Counted from the first letter of the stretch, positions 1-10,322 are shown. The stretch: 64,000 nt of DNA from an uncultured Colwellia sp. (GCA_913061475.1 CAJXUN010000013.1:1-64000), one strand, 5' to 3'. Numbers and translations: made by a program. The notes: generated by a model from the sequence alone, not told the origin.

Positions 1-1
1 T

Positions 2-106
2 ACCCAACAAACTGCTGCAAAAACAATCTCGAAAGATCAACAGACCCTAGATTTTTTTTCATGGCGAGTTCAATGTCATGAAAAAATCGCTATATTTGGT
101 AGTTAA
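2..106 (+). CDS. possible 3' end of a truncated gene
   Basis: The second forward frame is open from the window edge to a TAA at 104-106, giving about 34 residues that end in CHEKIAIFGS. The composition (Trp, Cys, His, hydrophobic end) looks protein-like, so this may be the tail of a gene starting left of the window. I do not recognise the family, and a frame this short can be open by chance. Other frames here are also briefly open, so the call is tentative. Confidence 0.25.
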   Translation, partial: TQQTAAKTISKDQQTLDFFSWRVQCHEKIAIFGS

Positions 107-662
107 CAGTAAATGTGGAACAAACAAGTTAGGGTCATCAGAAAGCAAAAAGGGTAGCATATTTCGATATAATAAACTGAATGCTTTATGTGATTTTTTC
201 GTTTTTATACCAATGACCTTTGGCCATAGTCAGGCCATTACTTTCAATCATTTGTGTTGAGTGCCCTTGTTTTTCCGTTACATGTAAACCATTTAGAAAG
301 GCAAGTACAGTTGACTGTTATTTGTTCTTTAGAGCTTAAAGTACCAAGTTAAAACATCGATGTTACAGCCTGTTTTTGTAATAATAACGCGTAAATTCAA
401 TGTGCTATAAGGTTAAGTGTCAACAGGAGGATGCTCGAGATTAATGCTTAGAAAAATGCTTAGGTATTATGATTAATGTTGAGTAGTACTTGTGATTGTG
501 CTTGCATTAATCATATGATTACTAGAGTATAATATGTAAATTTTTAAGGATAAAAACATTTGTTCGTGTTTGTTCCTTAATAATTTAGCTGTTCACTTTT
601 GCTTTATTGCAGAACGATAGCAAGTTTCGTATGGATACTACGCTTTAACTTACAAAATATGG
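107..662. other. AT-rich intergenic stretch, no gene seen
   Basis: About 550 bases without a convincing gene. A 60-codon frame at 78-260 has no clear ribosome binding site and an unconvincing composition. The region presumably holds the promoter of the lipoprotein gene at 663, but no clean -35/-10 pair stands out. Confidence 0.5.
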
Positions 663-1121
663 ATGATTTATATGCTTAAAACTCTAATAATATTACTTAC
701 CTTGACCATTGTCGGTTGTTCTACGGTTAATTTTAAAAATATGTCTGTAGAAGAAATTATCGTAAAAACCAACAAAAATATGCACGTATGGGCAATAACT
801 GAATTTGAGGTGACAAGTACAGGAAACGGAGACTTTATAAATAGTGGTAAATGGTTTTTAAGTTCTGGCCGCTTTTATAATTCTCGAGAAAGTTTAAATG
901 TACATCTTTCCAATCAAGTTGTAGTTGAATTTAAAAAGAAATACGGTATTAAGAATGTAACAGAACTCCAAGGGAAAAAAATTAGAGTGACAGGTACGGC
1001 GGTGCCGAAAGAGTTTTGTGTGACTGTAGGTTGTCCAGATGCTATCAGTATGAATAGACCAAAAATGTATATTCAAACTCAATTAATAATTGAAAGCATA
1101 GATAATATTCAACTATTGTAG
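663..1121 (+). CDS. small putative lipoprotein
   Basis: A 152-residue protein with a short hydrophobic N-terminus ending in a lipobox (LTIVGCS), so it is probably exported and lipidated on Cys19. The mature part is polar. A stretch around residues 105-115 (GKKIRVTGTAV) resembles an OB-fold beta strand, as in small periplasmic nucleic-acid- or ligand-binding lipoproteins, but I cannot name a family. A second ATG at 672 has a better-placed GGA upstream and may be the true start; both keep the signal sequence. It stands alone, with about 300 bases on its right. Confidence 0.65.
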   Translation: MIYMLKTLIILLTLTIVGCSTVNFKNMSVEEIIVKTNKNMHVWAITEFEVTSTGNGDFINSGKWFLSSGRFYNSRESLNVHLSNQVVVEFKKKYGIKNVTELQGKKIRVTGTAVPKEFCVTVGCPDAISMNRPKMYIQTQLIIESIDNIQLL

Positions 1122-1431
1122 CACCCGCTAATAGTGCTTTAACCGGATAATACAGTTGACTATTTTCGCGATATTATGCCGTTTAGTTAACTGTATCTAA
1201 GTTAGTTAATGCCATTAAGATCGTAACATTATTCTCTAGTATTACTCATCTTGCATAATACCACTATATCGCTAACCATTTAACGTATTGATTTTTATTT
1301 AATAATTTTGTTATATAAGATTATTAACAAATTTGTTGCTGTCTAACTAATATTCAATAATAATTGCTCGCTTTTTCAGTGAAGCAAGATGATGGTTGGC
1401 GTCCGGTCAACCCCGTGAATTGGAGAAAAAC
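1122..1431. other. intergenic leader before the CorC-like gene
   Basis: AT-rich, with no gene. Just before the next start codon there is a hairpin, GGTTG (1394-1398) pairing with CAACC (1408-1412) around a 9-base GC-rich loop, followed by GGAG at 1422-1425. It may influence translation of the downstream transporter-like gene. I do not recognise it as a known riboswitch. Confidence 0.4.
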
Positions 1432-2751
1432 ATGAGTGATTTATTAGGCATAGCCATCTTGATATTATTGGGTGCCTTGTTTGCTATGTCGGAGATTTCC
1501 ATCGCCGCTTCGCGGAAAATCAAATTAAGAGTCATGGCCGATGAAGGCGATGATAAGGCCCAAGCCGTTATACGGTTGCAAGAGCAGCCTGGCAGCTTCT
1601 TCGCCATGATCCAAATCGCCCTCAATGCTATCGCCATTTTAGGCGGTATTATTGGCGAACAAACTCTGACCCCTTATACATCTAAATTAGTCGCGCTGGT
1701 GTATTCCGGTTCAATGGCAGAAAAAATTAGCTTTGTACTGTCCTTCTTAGCCATTACATCGTTATTTATATTGTTCGCTGACTTATTACCAAAACGCATT
1801 GCCATGATCATGCCAGAAGCTGTGGCAGTAAAAATCGTTGGCTTGATGAACCGTATCACTTATGCGCTAACGCCGTTTGTTATGTTTTTTAACAGCATAA
1901 CGAATCTCATCTTACGAATTTTTAAGATGCCGACAGTGCGTGAGGACGTGGTTACTACTGAAGATATTGTCGCCATGATGGACGCAGGAGCAGAGCACGG
2001 TTCGTTGCAGCAACAGGAATATCAGTTACTGGGCAACGTTTTCGAACTTGAAGGTCGAACCTTGAACACCGCCATGACGACACGAGACGCCATCGTCTAC
2101 TTCGACATAAAAGACGACAGTGCAACCATTAGCGCTAAGATCCTAGAGCACCCCCATAACCACTTTTTAGTTTGTGACGGTCACTTGGAACGAGTCATTG
2201 GCTCGGTCGAGTCGAAACAGATATTGCGCCAACTGCTTAAAGGAGAATCAGCCCATTTGGACGACAGTGTGATCCAAAAGGAGCAGTTTTACCTACCAGA
2301 GACCCTAACCTTGTCAGAAGCTCTTAACGAGTTTAAATCTGCTGTGCAGCCTTTTGCTATCGTGGTAAACGAATATGCTATGGTCGTCGGTCTTGTGACG
2401 TTAAAAAATTTGATGAGTAGCTTTATGGGAAACCTTGTAACCACTCACGGCGAAGAGCAAATAGTCCAGCGTGATGAAAATTCTTGGTTAGTTAATGGCG
2501 TGACGCCGATAGTCGAACTCATGAAATTGCTCGACATTGACGTATTTCCTAGGGATAACCAGTATGAAACCCTTGCCGGATTCCTGATCTATACGTTGAA
2601 GCGGATCCCAAAACGCACTGATTATGTGATTCATGACGGTTATAAATTCGAAGCCATTGACGTTGATGGTGTCAAAGTAGAACAATTGTTAATTACGCGC
2701 TTGGCTGAACCAACTGCAGTAGCTAAAGATGACACGAACATAGCACCCTAA
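1432..2751 (+). CDS. CorC/HlyC-family membrane protein (DUF21-CBS-CorC_HlyC)
   Basis: A 439-residue inner-membrane protein of the CorC/TlyC/YtfL type, a family linked to magnesium or cobalt efflux and membrane resistance. Order: an N-terminal DUF21 domain with about four membrane segments (residues about 1-170, including the MSEISIAASR motif after helix one), a linker, a CBS pair (about 195-325), then a C-terminal CorC_HlyC domain (about 345-420). The ATG at 1432 is preferred because GGAG lies 6 bases upstream; a TTG at 1396 would add 12 poorly conserved residues. The gene is monocistronic and convergent with the decarboxylase gene, sharing a strong hairpin terminator. The transported ion cannot be read from the sequence. 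Confidence 0.85.
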   Translation: MSDLLGIAILILLGALFAMSEISIAASRKIKLRVMADEGDDKAQAVIRLQEQPGSFFAMIQIALNAIAILGGIIGEQTLTPYTSKLVALVYSGSMAEKISFVLSFLAITSLFILFADLLPKRIAMIMPEAVAVKIVGLMNRITYALTPFVMFFNSITNLILRIFKMPTVREDVVTTEDIVAMMDAGAEHGSLQQQEYQLLGNVFELEGRTLNTAMTTRDAIVYFDIKDDSATISAKILEHPHNHFLVCDGHLERVIGSVESKQILRQLLKGESAHLDDSVIQKEQFYLPETLTLSEALNEFKSAVQPFAIVVNEYAMVVGLVTLKNLMSSFMGNLVTTHGEEQIVQRDENSWLVNGVTPIVELMKLLDIDVFPRDNQYETLAGFLIYTLKRIPKRTDYVIHDGYKFEAIDVDGVKVEQLLITRLAEPTAVAKDDTNIAP

Positions 2752-2783
2752 GCGTAACCTGTAATATAACTCAGACAACTAGG

Positions 2784-2829
2784 CTATCACTTGGCAGCAA
2801 TGTCTTACGACACTGCTGCCAAGTGATAG
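2784..2829. terminator. bidirectional hairpin terminator
   Basis: CTATCACTTGGCAGCA (2784-2799) and its exact complement TGCTGCCAAGTGATAG (2814-2829) form a perfect 16-bp stem. The 14-base interval adds TGTC/GACA pairing. It lies between two convergent genes and can serve both. There is no long T-run, so efficiency is uncertain. Confidence 0.75.
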
Positions 2830-2857
2830 GAATCGCTATCGTATCAAACGGATAACT

Positions 2858-4768
2858 TTATTTATCAACCTTGCCCTTAAGCACATAGATCTCGCCATCG
2901 AAACTGCCCTGAATTGTCAATCCTTGTCCCGCCAACTCTTTCAGATATTCGATATGATCTTCAGTGATATGCTGGCCCGGCACCAAAAGAGGAATGCCCG
3001 GTGGATATGGTGTAACTAAACCGGCACATATACGGTTGTTACTTTTAGCTATAGGCACAGATTCGCGTTCACCATAAAAGGCATCACTTGGAATACAAGC
3101 CAGATCTATCGCTGGTAAATTTTCCGGTAAGCGTGCTCTGCGCGTCGATTTTGATAATTTCACCTTACCGCTGTCGAGTTTCTTTAAGGCATTGTACAAA
3201 CGAATGATTTTCGAACGCGTGCCTCCAAGCGTAAGTAAAACCAAGATAGTGCTGTGGGTGTATTTCTCTATCTCTAGCCCAATTTCGTCCAGTAAATATT
3301 TATGAATATCCTTCAATGAATACGGTAGTTCACTAATATCGATGAGAATTTTCAACGGATCGTGTCCCATATTGTCTGCACTAAAGTGTGGAAATATTCT
3401 CATAAAATCTTGCTTACCTAGCACTTTAATTTGCTTGAGCGACGCCATCTGCTGTTTAAATTCTTCTACATGATTCAACAAGGCATTTAGCAACTTATAG
3501 CCTTCCATTTCCAATTGCTTTTGGCATACGTCAAGCGACGCTATCAGCTGATATTTTGGCGATGTGCTAGCGTAGATACTGTAAATTTCTCGAAAGAAAT
3601 CGGCATCGAAATCTGGATCGTTAACATGAATATAAGACGCCTGAGAAAATGCTGATACCACTTTATGCGCTGAATGAGTAATATAATCAGCCCCAGCATG
3701 GATGGCGGAATAATAACGTAAGCTAGGGTGAAAAAGAGAGTAGGCAAACCAAGCTTCGTCGATAAATACTTTAATGCCATGGTGATGGGCAAAATCGACC
3801 ACTTGTTTCAGATCGCTCAGCAGGCCATCGTAGGTGCACCCAGTGAGAACTAGCAATTTCGCATCAGTATTCTGTTCAATTGTAAGTTTTATATCAGCCA
3901 ACGACGGTGGCGCGAAAATACCATATTTAGGATTTAAAATACTCGACAAATAAATGGGTAAACTGGCTGATTGCAAGATGCCATAGTGCACAGATTTATG
4001 ACAATTTCGGTCGATGATCACTTTATCGCCTTTGCGAAGCAGTGTCTGCAAGATGATTTTATTTGAGGTAGACGAGCCATTCGTGACGAAATAAGTATGC
4101 TTAACCTCAAATGTTGCCGCTGCTGATTCTTGAGCTCTGCCAATGGTATTGGTGCTGTCTGATAATGAACCTAATGAGTCTACCGAAACCGATAGGTCGC
4201 CAACGAAGACATTGCGGCCATAAAACTGATAAAAATCTTTAATATAAGGGGAGTTTCTAAAGCTAGAACCGCCGCTATGGCCGGGTGTATGCCATGAATC
4301 GTTCGTTTCGCCGACATAACGGCGATATGCGGTCCAGAATGGGGTTTCTGCTCGGTCATCGAAATCGTTGATCATATATCCTAAGATCGCTTCCGGATCA
4401 GAAATTACCTCATCTTTAAAGAAGAAAGACTCGATCTCCTCCGACTCGTTGACTATCTCCAATCCTTTAGTGTCGTCGCCGATTACATAAACTGGCAATT
4501 CGAGACGGATCGCCTTTAACTGCTCGATAAAGCGACTATAAGTTCGCTCGCCAACCTTGTTGTGCACATCCCAACTAAGAACCACGGCCTGAATATCACC
4601 ATCTTCCTCTACACATTCCAATGCTTGTTTCAGCTTGAGACATTCAATAATATCGATATGAATATCAACTCGCTCAAAATTAGGTATAGTATTCGCCAGA
4701 TTCGTTGAAAGCTCTTCCAAGGTGACGGGGTCTTGCTCAATTAACAAGATACGAAGTGAAGGTAACAT
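2858..4768 (-). CDS. Orn/Lys/Arg decarboxylase, PLP-dependent
   Basis: A 636-residue basic amino-acid decarboxylase (fold-type I) that converts ornithine, lysine or arginine to its polyamine or diamine with CO2 release. The N-terminal part (about 1-115, beginning LPSLRILLIEQ) is the receiver-like wing domain of this class. The large PLP domain has WHTPGHSGG, a glycine/serine cofactor-binding stretch (TNGSSTSNK), the IDEAW aspartate and the SAHK lysine near residue 367. The C-terminal domain ends at PGIPLLVPG. It is shorter than E. coli SpeC, CadA and AdiA. The ATG at 4768 fits the family start; an upstream GTG at 4882 would add 38 unconserved residues. Substrate cannot be assigned. No antiporter gene is adjacent, so an acid-resistance role is not indicated. 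Confidence 0.85.
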   Translation of the reverse strand: MLPSLRILLIEQDPVTLEELSTNLANTIPNFERVDIHIDIIECLKLKQALECVEEDGDIQAVVLSWDVHNKVGERTYSRFIEQLKAIRLELPVYVIGDDTKGLEIVNESEEIESFFFKDEVISDPEAILGYMINDFDDRAETPFWTAYRRYVGETNDSWHTPGHSGGSSFRNSPYIKDFYQFYGRNVFVGDLSVSVDSLGSLSDSTNTIGRAQESAAATFEVKHTYFVTNGSSTSNKIILQTLLRKGDKVIIDRNCHKSVHYGILQSASLPIYLSSILNPKYGIFAPPSLADIKLTIEQNTDAKLLVLTGCTYDGLLSDLKQVVDFAHHHGIKVFIDEAWFAYSLFHPSLRYYSAIHAGADYITHSAHKVVSAFSQASYIHVNDPDFDADFFREIYSIYASTSPKYQLIASLDVCQKQLEMEGYKLLNALLNHVEEFKQQMASLKQIKVLGKQDFMRIFPHFSADNMGHDPLKILIDISELPYSLKDIHKYLLDEIGLEIEKYTHSTILVLLTLGGTRSKIIRLYNALKKLDSGKVKLSKSTRRARLPENLPAIDLACIPSDAFYGERESVPIAKSNNRICAGLVTPYPPGIPLLVPGQHITEDHIEYLKELAGQGLTIQGSFDGEIYVLKGKVDK

Positions 4769-4946
4769 AGGGGATTCGCAATAAAATTTTATAATACTCA
4801 ATAGCATAACCAAAGGATTGAGACTTGTGAAATGAATACTTTTAAAATGTTCGATTAACGGTGCTATTTCACTAGCCCGCACGTATCTACAGCTATGGTT
4901 GGCCAGTCAAAGGATAACTAAAGTAGATACTAAACTATTACGTTTG

Positions 4947-7070
4947 CTACAAATTTGATAACTGCCATTTTCTAAAAGTGCTGTCTAAAAACTTGTTGGC
5001 CACTGTTTCAAACTCTGGATGTTGTTTCACTCCATAATAGGAGGGGTCAGTCAGTATAAAAGACTCCATGCCGATAATGAAAGAGTCGAGCATTTTGAGT
5101 GAGTTTTGAAAATACTGGAACTGCACATCAAGTGTTAAACTGTTATCAAGATAAAGTACTAATGGGCAAAATGAATAGCCACCTCGACCCTTATTTACCA
5201 GACAAAATGGGAGCGAATCTTTGACTAAAAGTGCAACAGGATCAGGTAAAACTTCAGTGCCTTTGCTTTTTAATATTGCGCTATAGAGCAGCACCATAAT
5301 CGGATTATCTTTTGCAACCTGTTCGAACTGCTCTAATGTGATATATCCATTCTTAGCATAAGTATTACTAAATAGCGTTGCATCTCCAGTTTGTAAGTGT
5401 GCAATAATTTGCTGTTCTAGTTGAAACTTTTCTGGCAGTTGTAACTGAGTCAGCAACTCAGTTTCAGCAAAACTTAGCGCTTGCTGTTGCTGTTTACTAT
5501 ACAACAAGATTAGTGGCCACTCATAGGCTTTAAAGTTTTCAGGGTTTTCCAGTAACTCGTCTTGCAACTTATTTAGGGCAATGTTGTTGTTATTCAGTAA
5601 AAGGTTTAAAGAAATCTCATGTGCTTTTTGTATAGTGTTTTTGTTGCCATTAATACTTTTTAAAGAATCTAAAGCAGCCTGCGGCGAGCGTTCAATGACA
5701 TAATGTTTAAATAACAGTGTATCTATGGTGAGATTAGTAGAAACGTCTTTAACTATTAGTTTATTAATTGCCGATAAACTCAACTCGGTGTTACCAATTA
5801 CATATGAACTATAAAAAAGGTTGAATAAATTGACGACATTAGCAGGATTCTGCTTCAATACTTGTAAGCGCTTTTCTACGGTTTCTTCAAAACCTTTACT
5901 GTGAGAAAGCGCAAGTAAATAGGAATTCTCAATAAAGGGATCATTAGGCGCTTGTTTGAAGGCTAGCTGTAGTTTTTCGAACGCTAAATCTATGTGATTT
6001 TTCCTCGCCAGATGCATGGCTTCAACATAGTGTTTCAAGGGGAATTGCGGCGCAACCAATAACTCAGTAAATAGCTTTTCTCTTTGCTTTTCGCGCTCGG
6101 CTGCTGTAAAACCGCCATAACTTTCTGCCATTTCATACACGGCATAAAGCTGCGCTTTGGCCAAATAAAACTTCTCATCTTTAGCGATTGCTTGTTGTAA
6201 ATAGTTACTAGCTTCCACTAGCGACTCAGGCTCTCTTTGGTAGGCTAGGCTTCTGCCTTTTACAAATAGCTCGTATGCTTGCTCATTGCGAGTCAACCCA
6301 GCCTCGGTATTGATCTCGTCGGGCAATAAATTGAGTTTTAATGCTTGGGTAATGGCAAAGGTCAATTCATCTTGTAAGGCAAAAATGCCATCAAGTGTTC
6401 GGTCGTAAGTTTCAGACCAAATATGGCTACCTGATTCAACTTCTATTAATTGAGCGGTTACTCGTAATTTTTCAGAGTCTTTTCGTATACTGCCTTCAAG
6501 TACGTAATTAACACCTAAAGTTTCGCCTATTTTTCGAATATCTGAATTTTTATTTTTATACTCAAAAGATGATGTTCGTGAAATCACTAAAAGGTCGTTA
6601 ATACGGGCTAATGCGTTAAGTATCTCCTCTGCTATGCCATCGCCAAAATACTCTTGTGAGTTATCTGGGCTCATATCGGCAAAGGGTAAAACAGCAATCG
6701 ATAGCGTTTTGGTTGCTTCATCGCTAGGCGCTAATAATTTATCGTACGCTATAAAAGTAATAGCTAGGGTTAAAGCACAGGCCAACCAACGGTTAATTTT
6801 ACTGCCGGTTGCCTCGCGAATGGACTTAGCTTCTTCAACGTCTCCCGTGAATTTTAAGCCGTCGGGCGTCAGTTCAAATGCCCAAGCAATTATACAGGCA
6901 ACAGGAAAGCCAATACCTAGCATTACGGTAGTTATCGTGCCAAACATGGTGGGTAGGTGGAGGTAGGGAGAAATAACCGCAACAATTTGTAGGATGAGCC
7001 AACTGGTGACTATATAAACACTCGCAACCTTAAATACATTGCGGCGCTTGAGTTCTTTGAAAATGCCCAT
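4947..7070 (-). CDS. membrane-anchored TolB-like/TPR protein
   Basis: 707 residues. The N-terminus (GIFKELKRRNVFKVASVY) leads into two membrane segments (about 18-35 and 42-65) and a third near 93-110. Then comes a TolB/FlgO-type domain (about 122-250; SIAVLPFADMS, FGDGIAEEILNAL, VLEGSIRK), followed by tetratricopeptide-like helices to about 600. The family is common in marine gammaproteobacteria and often annotated as adenylate-cyclase-like, but no cyclase domain is present. It probably acts as a periplasm-facing scaffold or sensor. AGGA lies before the ATG. It is transcribed in the same direction as nth. The TolB-like block closely resembles that of the CadC-type regulator at 22949-25195. 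Confidence 0.75.
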   Translation of the reverse strand: MGIFKELKRRNVFKVASVYIVTSWLILQIVAVISPYLHLPTMFGTITTVMLGIGFPVACIIAWAFELTPDGLKFTGDVEEAKSIREATGSKINRWLACALTLAITFIAYDKLLAPSDEATKTLSIAVLPFADMSPDNSQEYFGDGIAEEILNALARINDLLVISRTSSFEYKNKNSDIRKIGETLGVNYVLEGSIRKDSEKLRVTAQLIEVESGSHIWSETYDRTLDGIFALQDELTFAITQALKLNLLPDEINTEAGLTRNEQAYELFVKGRSLAYQREPESLVEASNYLQQAIAKDEKFYLAKAQLYAVYEMAESYGGFTAAEREKQREKLFTELLVAPQFPLKHYVEAMHLARKNHIDLAFEKLQLAFKQAPNDPFIENSYLLALSHSKGFEETVEKRLQVLKQNPANVVNLFNLFYSSYVIGNTELSLSAINKLIVKDVSTNLTIDTLLFKHYVIERSPQAALDSLKSINGNKNTIQKAHEISLNLLLNNNNIALNKLQDELLENPENFKAYEWPLILLYSKQQQQALSFAETELLTQLQLPEKFQLEQQIIAHLQTGDATLFSNTYAKNGYITLEQFEQVAKDNPIMVLLYSAILKSKGTEVLPDPVALLVKDSLPFCLVNKGRGGYSFCPLVLYLDNSLTLDVQFQYFQNSLKMLDSFIIGMESFILTDPSYYGVKQHPEFETVANKFLDSTFRKWQLSNL

Positions 7071-7220
7071 GCGTCCTGCTCGTTATAATTATTTTCTAGT
7101 TAGATTAGTATTTATTGGGAGTTGATGCAATTATAAGCGATTTATTGTTGCGTATTGATTCTAACCTTAGATAAATTGGTCCAGCAACAAACCCTAGTGA
7201 ACCAATACGATAACTTTTGG

Positions 7221-7880
7221 TTACTCTGTCTTATCTTTAAAGTCACATAAGTCTTCAATGATGCAAGAACCACATTTAGGCTTGCGTGCGATACAGGTAT
7301 AGCGACCATGTAAGATAAACCAGTGGTGCAAGTTGAACATAAATTCGGTTTTTTTAGGGGTATTTTTAATGATGGCTTGTTCAGTTTGTTCGACTGTTTT
7401 ACCTTTGGCGTAGCCCGTGCGATTGGCAAGCCTTTGAATATGAGTGTCTACGGCTAAAAAGTAGTTACCTTCATTGTCTTTTAGCCAACCAAAAGCGGTA
7501 TTAAGTACAACATTGGCCGTTTTTCTACCAACACCAGGCAGAGCTTCGAGCGCAGCGCGATTTTCAGGGACCTCACCGCCATGTAAGTCAACTAGCATTT
7601 GACAGGTTTTTAAGGTGTTTACTGCTTTGGTATTAAACAAGCCTATGGTTTTGATGTATGATTTTAACCCGTCAAGGCCAAGCTCCAGTATGGCTTGTGG
7701 AGTATTTGCAACAGGGTAAAGCTTGTCAGTTGCTTTATTGACGCTAACATCGGTTGCTTGTGCTGATAATAGGACTGCAATTAATAACTCAAACGGGCTT
7801 GAAAAATTCAGCTCGGTTGTGGGGGTTGGGTTGTTATCCCTTAGGCGGGTTAACATCTCTAGTCGTTTTGCTTTATTCAT
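7221..7880 (-). CDS. nth: endonuclease III
   Basis: A 219-residue DNA glycosylase/AP lyase that removes oxidised pyrimidines in base-excision repair. The helix-hairpin-helix LPGVGRKTA carries the catalytic lysine near residue 120, and VDTHI carries the catalytic aspartate near 138. The C-terminal 4Fe-4S loop has the C-x6-C-x2-C-x5-C spacing (CIARKPKCGSCIIEDLC). Length is normal. It follows rnfE on the same strand with a 26-base gap, the usual rsx/rnf-nth arrangement, so it is probably co-transcribed with the Rnf genes. Confidence 0.96.
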   Translation of the reverse strand: MNKAKRLEMLTRLRDNNPTPTTELNFSSPFELLIAVLLSAQATDVSVNKATDKLYPVANTPQAILELGLDGLKSYIKTIGLFNTKAVNTLKTCQMLVDLHGGEVPENRAALEALPGVGRKTANVVLNTAFGWLKDNEGNYFLAVDTHIQRLANRTGYAKGKTVEQTEQAIIKNTPKKTEFMFNLHHWFILHGRYTCIARKPKCGSCIIEDLCDFKDKTE

Positions 7881-7906
7881 CAGACTTAAATCATCATAGT
7901 GTTGAG

Positions 7907-8611
7907 TTAGTTTTCAAAGTTGACACGAACACGCTCTATCGCTTGTTCTAACTTTTTAGGTTTTGCTTGTGCTATTTTTTCATCAATGGCATTTTTACCA
8001 GCGATCAAAAAACCCATTGCAATAAACGCACCTGGTGGCAGTATCGCTAATAAAAATTTACTATCGAGATGATAAATCTCTACTTTTAATTCAGTTGCCC
8101 ATTGGCCGAAAAGCAGGTTTGCACCATCAAATAAAGTGCCTTGGCCTAATACTTCACGTATAGCCCCTAAAATGACTAATACCGCTAAAAAGCCAAGCCC
8201 CATCATTAAACCGTCAAAGCTCGCTTGTTTGACAGGATTTTTAGAAGCATAAGCTTCTGCACGGCCTATGATGGCGCAATTGGTAACGATCAGTGGCAGA
8301 AATATACCTAACGACTGATATAAGTCGTAGGTGAAGGCATTCATTAACAACTGAACACAGGTAACAAAGGCGGCAATAATAAGCACAAAAATCGGAATAC
8401 GAATTTCTTTTGGCACCCATTGCCTAATGGCTGACACTGTCGCGTTAGAACAAATAAGTACGAACAGAGTCGCAATGCCTAAACCTAGCGCATTAACAAC
8501 GGTTGATGTTACGGCAAGTAACGGACAGAGCCCTAGTAACTGCACTAAACCAGGGTTGTTTTTCCATAAACCTTGCCAAGCCAGCTCTTTATATTCTGGA
8601 TTTATTTTCAT
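7907..8611 (-). CDS. rnfE: Rnf/Rsx complex subunit E
   Basis: A 234-residue integral membrane subunit of the ion-translocating electron-transport complex that links NADH and ferredoxin, or in enterics keeps SoxR reduced. It has about six membrane helices, the conserved [11 protein letters not shown] near the N-terminus and [18 protein letters not shown], whose cysteines belong to the paired RnfA/RnfE membrane iron site. The ATG at 8611 overlaps the rnfG stop as ATGA; a TTG at 8626 is less likely. The C-terminal tail is charged. It is the last rnf gene, followed by nth. Confidence 0.95.
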   Translation of the reverse strand: MKINPEYKELAWQGLWKNNPGLVQLLGLCPLLAVTSTVVNALGLGIATLFVLICSNATVSAIRQWVPKEIRIPIFVLIIAAFVTCVQLLMNAFTYDLYQSLGIFLPLIVTNCAIIGRAEAYASKNPVKQASFDGLMMGLGFLAVLVILGAIREVLGQGTLFDGANLLFGQWATELKVEIYHLDSKFLLAILPPGAFIAMGFLIAGKNAIDEKIAQAKPKKLEQAIERVRVNFEN

Positions 8612-9249
8612 TTTTTGATTCCACAATTACTGTCGATAGCAAAAATACTTGCTTGGTTGGCTTGAAAGTAGTCAATGGTTTTTTTAACCGTTTTTACTAC
8701 TGCTCTGGGCGTGATGGTAGCACCGGTAAATTGATCAAACATACCGCCATCTTTAACCACAGCCCAGCGATTATCATTGTTGTCTAGTACTTTTTTTCCT
8801 GAAAATGTTTTAATCCAAGGACCTTTTCTTAACTCGATTTTATCACCTAAACCCGGTGTTTCTTTGTGTAGTAGGGTTCTAACGCCGCTGACACTGCCAT
8901 CGATATTAACGGCTATTAATAATTCAATATTGCCGTTATAGCCATCGGGAGCGACGGTTTTTATTGCGGCAGCGGTGGGGGCATTATTAAGCCGAGCACG
9001 ATAAATAACATCAATCAGTAAATCACTCTTGTTATCAACGGGGGCTGAAATGCAATCACGAAACATTTCATTATCATGACTATCGATTTGAATAATTTGA
9101 TTTAATTGTTTTATTAATTTCTGTTGTGCCTGTATTTCAATGCGATCTTTAGTTAACAGGTGCACTAAACCAACAGCGGCTGTGCAGCTGATAGCGAATA
9201 AGGCGAGTATTTTTGAATTTTTACTCACTGCTGGAGTTAACGTCGACAT
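8608..9249 (-). CDS. rnfG: Rnf/Rsx complex subunit G (FMN-binding)
   Basis: 213 residues: one N-terminal membrane helix (about 12-32) and a periplasmic FMN-binding domain. The FTGATIT motif near residue 176 carries the threonine that receives covalent FMN through a phosphoester bond in this family. [12 protein letters not shown] is also characteristic. The start overlaps the rnfD stop at 9249 and the stop overlaps rnfE, indicating translational coupling. Length is usual. Confidence 0.95.
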   Translation of the reverse strand: MSTLTPAVSKNSKILALFAISCTAAVGLVHLLTKDRIEIQAQQKLIKQLNQIIQIDSHDNEMFRDCISAPVDNKSDLLIDVIYRARLNNAPTAAAIKTVAPDGYNGNIELLIAVNIDGSVSGVRTLLHKETPGLGDKIELRKGPWIKTFSGKKVLDNNDNRWAVVKDGGMFDQFTGATITPRAVVKTVKKTIDYFQANQASIFAIDSNCGIKK

Positions 9250-10313
9250 TATTTTTTCGCTCCTAGCTTGTGACCATAAGTGCGCGGGCGAGTATATTGG
9301 TCAATTAACGGTGCAGCCATATTACACAGTAAAACGGCGAAAGCGATAGCGTCAGGGTAACCACCAAATTTTCGGATAAGGTAAACTAATAAGCCGGCAA
9401 GCGCACCAAAAATAAGACGGCCCTTAACACTTGTGGCACCGGATACAGGGTCGGTTAGAATGAAAAACGCCCCTAGCATGGTGGCACCCGTAAACCAGTG
9501 AAACATGGTTGAAGCACTGCTGTCAGGACTAATAATAAAAGCAATAAAGCTACAAATGAATAAACTTGATAAGAAGCTGACGGGCGTAGTCCAATGAATG
9601 GATTTTTTACTTAGCAGAAATAAACCACCGAGCAGAAAGCCAGCATTTATCCATTCCCAACCAAGACCAAAGTATTTACCTATCGTTGGCGCTTTCATAC
9701 TTTCAAGTACGGTGAAACCTTGAGTCAGATTAGTTTTGACCGTGTCGAGAGGCGTAGCCATGGTAAATCCGTCAATGTGAGTGCGAATTTGTTCAACCGA
9801 ATAACCTTGTGGTGTATAGCCAGTAAAAATCACCGACAGGGTGTCAGCAAGTTGAATATCCATTGCCAATAGTGACAATGGTGGTTGCCATAAGGTCATT
9901 TGCACTGGAAATGAAATTAACAGCATGACATAAGCCGCCATTGCTGGGTTAAAAGGGTTATGCCCTAAACCACCATAGAGTTGTTTGACAACAACTATAG
10001 CGAACAAACTACCAATAATGGTGATCCACCAAGGTGCTAATGCGGGTAAACTTATCCCCAATAAAACCGCGGTTAATATCGCGCTACCATCAAACAGCTG
10101 AGTTGTTATTTTTTTCTTTCGTAACGATAACACGGTAAATTCGGCAACAAATGCTGTGGCAACGGCCAATGCAATATGAATTAAATTACCCCAGCCAAAA
10201 AAATACCATTGTGCGAAAATACCGGGAATAGTGGCGTAAATAACCATTCTCATCAGCGCTGATGTTTCACTTTGTTGATGGTTATGAGGTGAACTTGCTA
10301 TCCAAAATGCCAT
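9249..10313 (-). CDS. rnfD: Rnf/Rsx complex subunit D
   Basis: A 354-residue integral membrane subunit related to NqrB, with about nine or ten membrane helices. DPVSGATSVKGR contains the SGAT site for covalent FMN on threonine, and GLGHNPFNPAM is family-typical. The ATG at 10313 is preferred over a TTG at 10322 that would nearly abut the rnfC stop. It lies between rnfC and rnfG in the canonical order. Confidence 0.95.
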   Translation of the reverse strand: MAFWIASSPHNHQQSETSALMRMVIYATIPGIFAQWYFFGWGNLIHIALAVATAFVAEFTVLSLRKKKITTQLFDGSAILTAVLLGISLPALAPWWITIIGSLFAIVVVKQLYGGLGHNPFNPAMAAYVMLLISFPVQMTLWQPPLSLLAMDIQLADTLSVIFTGYTPQGYSVEQIRTHIDGFTMATPLDTVKTNLTQGFTVLESMKAPTIGKYFGLGWEWINAGFLLGGLFLLSKKSIHWTTPVSFLSSLFICSFIAFIISPDSSASTMFHWFTGATMLGAFFILTDPVSGATSVKGRLIFGALAGLLVYLIRKFGGYPDAIAFAVLLCNMAAPLIDQYTRPRTYGHKLGAKK

Positions 10314-10322
10314 GGTGTTCAA

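Noticed and set aside
78..260. 60-codon forward frame near the left edge
   Set aside because: No ribosome binding site and unconvincing composition; it overlaps the tail of another open frame.
1394..1412. Manganese (yybP-ykoY) or magnesium riboswitch before the CorC-like gene
   Set aside because: Only one small hairpin is present; the conserved upstream boxes of these riboswitches are not seen.
7142..7429. 95-codon minus-strand frame overlapping the end of nth
   Set aside because: It is in another frame of a clearly conserved gene; composition is not protein-like.
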